The notes beneath the pieces are model-generated. The model saw only the letters and a list, made by a program, of their open reading frames with translations, was not told the DNA's origin and made no database searches. Positions 62,808 through 64,000 of a stretch of 64,000 nt of DNA are shown here, piece by piece. The stretch covers positions 496,001-560,000 of the forward strand of contig CANMFM010000001.1 of assembly GCA_947497175.1 (NCBI GenBank), in the 5' to 3' direction. Every line of letters begins with the position of its first letter. Within the stretch, counting starts at the first letter, position 1. This stretch comes from an uncultured Aquimarina sp. (GTDB lineage: Bacteria > Bacteroidota > Bacteroidia > Flavobacteriales > Flavobacteriaceae). Both the position numbers and the translations under genes were made by a program.

Positions 62808-62908
62808 GAATTGTGTGCTATGGTTTATAAGAAAGTATATAACGCTGCAATCTTAGTTTTTGTTGTCAACAATGTTCTAAAATTCTATTCTGTTATAAAG
62901 GATGGTTT

Positions 62909-63394
62909 TTAGTTTTTTACCGGGTCAAAAGTTTTGTATTTTATACTAGAATAGTAATTGGGTTGATTCGTATTTTGAGATGAAGTTTCAAAATCGATAT
63001 AAATACTTTTTTTACTGTAGTTAGCAGAGTCTGTTACGGCAGTGTTTATAAATATTTCGGGGCGTGTGTCTTTATCAATATCATAGATATAAAAATTATT
63101 TGGTTTACTAAGATCAAATAGCATGTATCCGCCCTCGATATGAAATGGAAAATGAATTATCGTGTCTTTTGTACTTAGGTATATACTAATTTGATAGCAA
63201 CAGTGCGCTCCTCCGGTATATTTGTAGAAAAGAGTATCAACGCGGTTGTCATTATCAAAATCGAACCTATTTTTCCAGGATTTTTGATTGGTTATGATCG
63301 ACTGCTTTTTAATACGAGGTTTTTGAGTGTCTTTACATGCAAGTATCCCTATTAGTATGCATAAAACAGGTATTGTATAATATGTACTTTTCAT
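62909..63394 (-). CDS. Uncharacterised lipoprotein with GGAHCCY motif
   Basis: 161 residues. Lipoprotein signal YYTIPVLCILIGILAC with Cys 20. RFDFDNDNRVDTLFYKYTGG and AHCCYQISIYLS, then YIYDIDKDTRPEIFINTAV, look like an FG-GAP/integrin-like or XAC2610-type repeat with Asp-rich loops. No catalytic role is apparent. Lies 9 nt after the transglycosylase-like gene on the same strand. Confidence 0.6.
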   Translation of the reverse strand: MKSTYYTIPVLCILIGILACKDTQKPRIKKQSIITNQKSWKNRFDFDNDNRVDTLFYKYTGGAHCCYQISIYLSTKDTIIHFPFHIEGGYMLFDLSKPNNFYIYDIDKDTRPEIFINTAVTDSANYSKKSIYIDFETSSQNTNQPNYYSSIKYKTFDPVKN

Positions 63395-63403
63395 AAAAGC
63401 ATA

Positions 63404-64000
63404 TTAATTATTACCCACATCAAGATTGGTCTGACTTCCGGTTCTGCCAATCACACTGTCTCTATATGCTCTTGCTCTGGAACCGGATCCGTTGTAGGCT
63501 CTTACGGCTTCGCTCCACGAGGGAGATGATAAGGATTGATATTTTAAAAACAACCACCTTACTGTAGCTCGTATCCAAAATTCATAATCCATGTGTAGAT
63601 CAATACCGGTATTGCCTATTAAATTATTACCTGCATTACGTTCGGTAAAAAACTCTTGCATAGCCGTCATAAAAACACCTCCATTCCAGGTGGCATAGTC
63701 TGAGTTGCTCATGCCTCTCCAGGCGGCTCTGGCCTCGAGTGTATGTAAGCCGTGACGCTTATAAATTTCAGGAGCCATTTCTTTAATCATAAGATATTGC
63801 TGAGGTCCCCAAGAATCAATGGTTTGTCCAAGGTTAAATCTGCTTCTTACGGGATGTCTTCTAGAGTCAGCAAAACTATAGGGAGGAAGTTCCAGGTGTG
63901 TTCCAGAGGTTCCCATACGGGTCTCTTGAAAAAGAAGTGATTTTACCACATTAGGATCCAGGTTATCTGCCGGGCTAAATTGTGCATTGTAATGATTAAC
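63404..64000 (-). CDS. Lytic-transglycosylase-like protein, 5' truncated by window
   Basis: At least 198 residues; the frame stays open to the window edge, so the N-terminus is missing. FSPADNLDPNVVKSLLFQET near the visible start resembles the SLT catalytic entry (Q-E), then EARAAWRGMSNSDYATWNGG and WSEAVRAYNGSGSRARAYRD (near the end). The Glu of FQETRMG would be the general acid. It is probably a peptidoglycan-cleaving enzyme; the full role depends on the missing part. Confidence 0.6.
   Translation of the reverse strand, partial: VNHYNAQFSPADNLDPNVVKSLLFQETRMGTSGTHLELPPYSFADSRRHPVRSRFNLGQTIDSWGPQQYLMIKEMAPEIYKRHGLHTLEARAAWRGMSNSDYATWNGGVFMTAMQEFFTERNAGNNLIGNTGIDLHMDYEFWIRATVRWLFLKYQSLSSPSWSEAVRAYNGSGSRARAYRDSVIGRTGSQTNLDVGNN

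Noticed and set aside
62265..63394. Thoeris defence pair with the TIR-like gene
   Set aside because: No ThsA-like NADase or other defence gene is adjacent; the neighbour is a lipoprotein.

Overview
This window looks like the chromosome of a marine Flavobacteriaceae (Bacteroidota), perhaps Aquimarina-like; the genus is a guess. The evidence is AT-rich DNA, promoters with a TANNTTTG -7 box and few Shine-Dalgarno sites, two secreted proteins with C-terminal type IX secretion (T9SS) sorting domains, a TPR/PD40/OmpA protein, and many flavobacterial families (GSCFA, DUF4230, DUF4136, DUF5522, TPM/LemA). No tRNA, rRNA, CRISPR array, prophage or classical transposase was seen.

Layout. 1-4868: end of a two-component-propeller sensor cut by the window edge, a TrmH-type methyltransferase, a 21-bp tandem repeat array and an AGCS symporter. 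4879-13893: a PorE-like OmpA protein, Era, a T9SS-exported repeat protein, a choice-of-anchor-I lipoprotein and Der. 13953-18774 (minus strand): a GNAT enzyme and a six-gene envelope operon (M23 peptidase, CapA, MerR, LemA, two TPM proteins). 18984-26791: AlaRS, GSCFA protein, aromatic amino acid hydroxylase, Lys-C-like T9SS protease and META protein. 26931-45922: a TetR regulator and a long plus-strand phenylacetate (paa) cluster, followed by branched-chain 2-oxoacid dehydrogenase E2, ilvE and a fused E1. 46003-64000: housekeeping and unknown genes, including PPK1, a short SSB, a 1198-residue protein of unknown function, HemL, a TIR-like protein and a partial transglycosylase-like gene.

How the genes work together. 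The paa cluster encodes the epoxidase (paaABCDE), ring-opening and beta-oxidation steps (paaG, paaZ, paaJ, paaF-like, paaH) and accessory enzymes (paaI, paaY), but not the phenylacetate-CoA ligase. A twin inverted repeat AACTA-N8-TAGTT sits on its promoter, and a third copy lies 7 nt before the E2 gene. This suggests that one TetR regulator controls both phenylacetate and branched-chain amino acid breakdown.

The most unusual layer is repetitive. The gaps of the paa/BCKDH cluster are packed with palindromic elements. One is a 394-bp cassette with near-perfect 30-bp terminal inverted repeats around a single GIY-YIG nuclease gene. The cassette ends and four nearby hairpins share a TGTCA-N7-CTTGTYG core, in the manner of REP elements and their dedicated enzyme. 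Two gaps hold decayed four-helix-bundle gene cassettes. Elsewhere, a 90-nt palindromic repeat appears to sit in frame inside the signal peptide of a LysM lipoprotein, and a 17-bp core of it recurs near 21.7 kb.
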